DNA from: Magnetospira sp.
GTDB taxonomy: Bacteria > Pseudomonadota > Alphaproteobacteria > Rhodospirillales > Magnetospiraceae
Direction: 5' to 3'
DNA: 9,020 nucleotides
Assembly (NCBI GenBank): GCA_028277325.1
Contig: JANQGL010000217.1
Coordinates: 1 to 9,020, forward strand
Numbering within the stretch: the first letter of the stretch is position 1; each line of letters begins with the position of its first letter. Below are positions 7,818-9,020 of the stretch, in pieces. A program made the translations under genes and the position numbers. A model generated the notes under the pieces. That model searched no databases. It was not told where the DNA came from and saw only the letters and a list, made by a program, of their open reading frames with translations.

Positions 7818-7847
7818 ATTGTGATGCTTTTTCGGGTTGCCTCACAA
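7818..7847 (-). promoter_or_regulatory. Possible sigma-70 promoter for the DUF2333 gene
   Basis: On the minus strand TTGTGA (7847-7842) and CACAAT (7823-7818) are separated by 18 bases, each matching 4 of 6 consensus positions. The -35 overlaps the stop codon of the upstream gene. The same bases form an inverted repeat, TTGTGA (7819-7824) with TCACAA (7842-7847). The A-rich stretch between them stands out in this GC-rich DNA. Weak evidence. Confidence 0.22.
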
Positions 7848-7851
7848 CCCG
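7833..7851 (-). other. Hairpin around the stop codon of the 144-residue gene
   Basis: CGGGTTG and CAACCCG form a 7-bp stem whose 5-base loop contains the TGA stop (7844-7842). On the minus strand it is followed by AAAAAG rather than T's, so it is not a standard intrinsic terminator. It might protect the 3' end or be chance. Confidence 0.35.
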
Positions 7852-8276
7852 CCCAGGTCGAGCGACCAGGCGGCGTGCACCCGCAGGGCGCCCCGGTCCT
7901 CGCGGCGCGAGAACCGGCCGGAGGCGATGTCCACGAAGGCGAAATGCTTCTGCGACTTGGCGGTGTCCTTGACCATGAGGAAGGTGCCGCGGCCATTGGC
8001 GAACACGTCGCCGCAGGCCGGCCGCGCGTCGTCGGCGGCGGGGCCGACGACCAGCGGCGGGGGCGCCGCGTGGTCGAGAAGGTCCTCGTCCGGGTCCAGG
8101 TAGACGACGGTCGTCTCGTCCTCGGTCGCCGGACGCGGATGCAGGCGCACCAGATAGTGGTGGACGTACTCCTTGCCCTCGCGCTCCGCCTTCATGAAAT
8201 AGGGGCCGCCGGAGTCGCGTTGGACGAGGGTTCCGGCGGCGATCTGGTGCACCTTGCGGCGGGTCGGCGTGGTCAC
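7842..8276 (-). CDS. Protein of unknown function, 144 residues
   Basis: I do not recognise this protein. It is 144 residues with no membrane segment or signal peptide, so it is probably cytoplasmic. The N-terminal half contains VHQIAAGTLVQRDSGGPYFMKAER and an acidic patch (YLDPDEDLLDH, 59-69); a Pro/Ala-rich stretch follows (70-85); the C-terminal half (FLMVKDTAKSQKHFAFVDI) looks like beta strands. Only one cysteine is present (in RPACGD). Evidence that the gene is real: a strong GGAGGA lies 8 bases before the GTG start, codon use follows the GC-rich third-position bias of its neighbours, and it fills the space between the divergent SDR gene and DUF2333 without overlap. Function cannot be inferred. 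Confidence 0.72.
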   Translation of the reverse strand: MTTPTRRKVHQIAAGTLVQRDSGGPYFMKAEREGKEYVHHYLVRLHPRPATEDETTVVYLDPDEDLLDHAAPPPLVVGPAADDARPACGDVFANGRGTFLMVKDTAKSQKHFAFVDIASGRFSRREDRGALRVHAAWSLDLGGL

Positions 8277-8320
8277 GGGCGGGGTCCTCCGCTGCGGATC
8301 GGTCGTTCCGGCGCGGCCTC

Positions 8321-8349
8321 TTGTGCGGCGGCCGTCCGCACCCTAAAGT
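8321..8349 (+). promoter_or_regulatory. Possible sigma-70 promoter for the SDR gene
   Basis: TTGTGC (8321-8326) and TAAAGT (8344-8349) are separated by exactly 17 bases. Transcription would start near 8356, about 25 bases before the GGGGGAG ribosome binding site. The region is the divergent gap between the unknown gene and the SDR gene. Confidence 0.35.
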
Positions 8350-8394
8350 CGGCCTTCCAGGGACCCGTTTCAAGACCTCCGGGGGAGCCTCGCG

Positions 8395-8952
8395 GTGTCG
8401 CGACTGTTCGTTTTCGGGCTCGGGTACAGCGCCCGCGCCCTGACCGCCCTGCTGCGCCGCGAGGGGTGGTCGATCCACGGGACGGGTCGCGATCCGGGAC
8501 CCGGCGAGGGACTGTTCCGGTTCGACCGCGGCCACCCCCTGTCCGAGGACGGCCGGGCGGCCCTGCGCGCGGCGACCCATGTCCTGGTGTCGATTCCCCC
8601 CGACCCACGGGGCGATCCGGTGCTGGACCTCCACGCGAGCGATGTGCCGGACGGCCTGATCTGGCTCGGCTACCTGTCGACCACCGGGGTCTACGGCGAC
8701 ACCGGCGGCGCCGAGGTGGACGAATCGGCGCCGTGCCGGGCCACCCAGGACCGGTCGCGCCGCCGGGTGGCGGCCGAGGAGGCCTGGCTGGACCTGCACC
8801 GGCGGCGCGGGGTGCCGGCGCACCTGTTCCGGCTGGCCGGCATCTACGGGCCCGGGCGCAGCGAGCTGGACCGGGTGCGGGCCGGGCAGGCCAAGCGCAT
8901 CGACCGCCCCGGCCACCGGTTCGGGCGCATCCATGTGGACGACATCGCGCGG
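8395..8952 (+). CDS. SDR/NAD-dependent epimerase-like protein, interrupted at the right edge
   Basis: The first 186 residues of an atypical SDR family protein (YeeZ-like, sugar-nucleotide epimerase fold). Visible features are an N-terminal Rossmann loop FGLGYSA (7-13), VSIPP (65-69), LSTTGVYGD (94-102), the VDESAP stretch, the FRLAGIYGPGR segment (145-155) and GRIHVDDIAR (177-186). Start is GTG with GGGGGAG 7 bases upstream. Family members are about 280-290 residues, so roughly 100 are missing. After Arg186 the frame yields unrelated sequence (LGRSVVGHVV). The expected continuation with the YNVTDD motif appears on the opposite strand (8953-9018). So the gene is broken by an inversion or fold-back here, not simply cut by the window edge. 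Substrate unknown. Confidence 0.82.
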
Positions 8953-9020
8953 CTCGGCCGGTCCGTCGTCGGTCACGTTGTAGGCGGTGCCGGGATCGGG
9001 CCGGTCGATCGACGCCCGCA
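8953..9020 (-). other. Inverted segment encoding the next part of the SDR protein
   Basis: Read on the minus strand from 9018, this segment encodes RASIDRPDPGTAYNV followed by TDDGPAE, and then PRDVV from 8952 to 8938. It matches the SDR C-terminal pattern (aYNVxDDxPa....dVV) that should follow DDIAR on the plus strand. The junction lies in GACGACATCGCGCGG (8938-8952), which codes DDIAR forward and PRDVV in reverse. Confidence 0.78.

Noticed and set aside
7816..8976. A 386-residue minus-strand open frame running through the unknown gene and antisense to the SDR gene
   Set aside because: Only its first seven or so residues (TDDGPAE and the preceding YNV) are meaningful, as the inverted SDR fragment; the rest is an antisense shadow.

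Overview
The window is uniformly GC-rich and densely coded. It looks like chromosomal DNA of an alphaproteobacterium, probably Rhodospirillales-like: the NfuA sequence, the DUF2333 protein and the Bax-type glucosaminidase all have that flavour. The organism is inferred only from protein character, so it is tentative. A nifL-nifA pair at the left edge marks the host as a likely nitrogen fixer.

Layout. (1) 1-2024, plus strand: the 3' end of nifL (ATPase domain of the anti-activator), then a complete nifA (sigma-54 activator of nif genes) 12 bases downstream. (2) 2025-2215: a convergent intergenic region with nested inverted repeats that probably act as a terminator. (3) 2216-3541, minus strand: a two-gene unit of a low-molecular-weight tyrosine phosphatase followed by a fructosamine/ribulosamine-3-kinase family protein, 3 bases apart. 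(4) 3609-4906, plus strand: a divergent two-gene unit of a class III sirtuin and an Fe-S-type uracil-DNA glycosylase family protein, joined by an ATGA overlap. (5) 4914-5921, minus: a membrane-anchored Bax-like glucosaminidase whose stop lies 7 bases from the glycosylase stop. (6) 6130-6675, minus: nfuA, an Fe-S carrier. (7) 6799-7749, minus: a DUF2333 protein with one N-terminal membrane segment. (8) 7842-8276, minus: a 144-residue protein of unknown function. (9) 8395 to the right edge, plus: an NAD(P)-binding SDR/epimerase-like gene.

How the genes work together. NifL and NifA form the redox/nitrogen switch for nitrogenase genes. This NifA lacks the cysteine motif of oxygen-sensing alphaproteobacterial NifA, which fits control by NifL. 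The block from 2216 to 4906 reads as a set of chemical-damage repair enzymes: deglycation (phosphatase plus ketosamine kinase), lysine deacylation (sirtuin) and uracil removal from DNA. That joint theme is inference. The remaining genes are housekeeping or unknown.

The most striking anomaly is at the right end. The SDR gene reads correctly up to residue 186 (base 8952). From there its expected C-terminal sequence continues on the opposite strand to the end of the window. This is a local inversion or fold-back, either an assembly/library artefact or a small real inversion.
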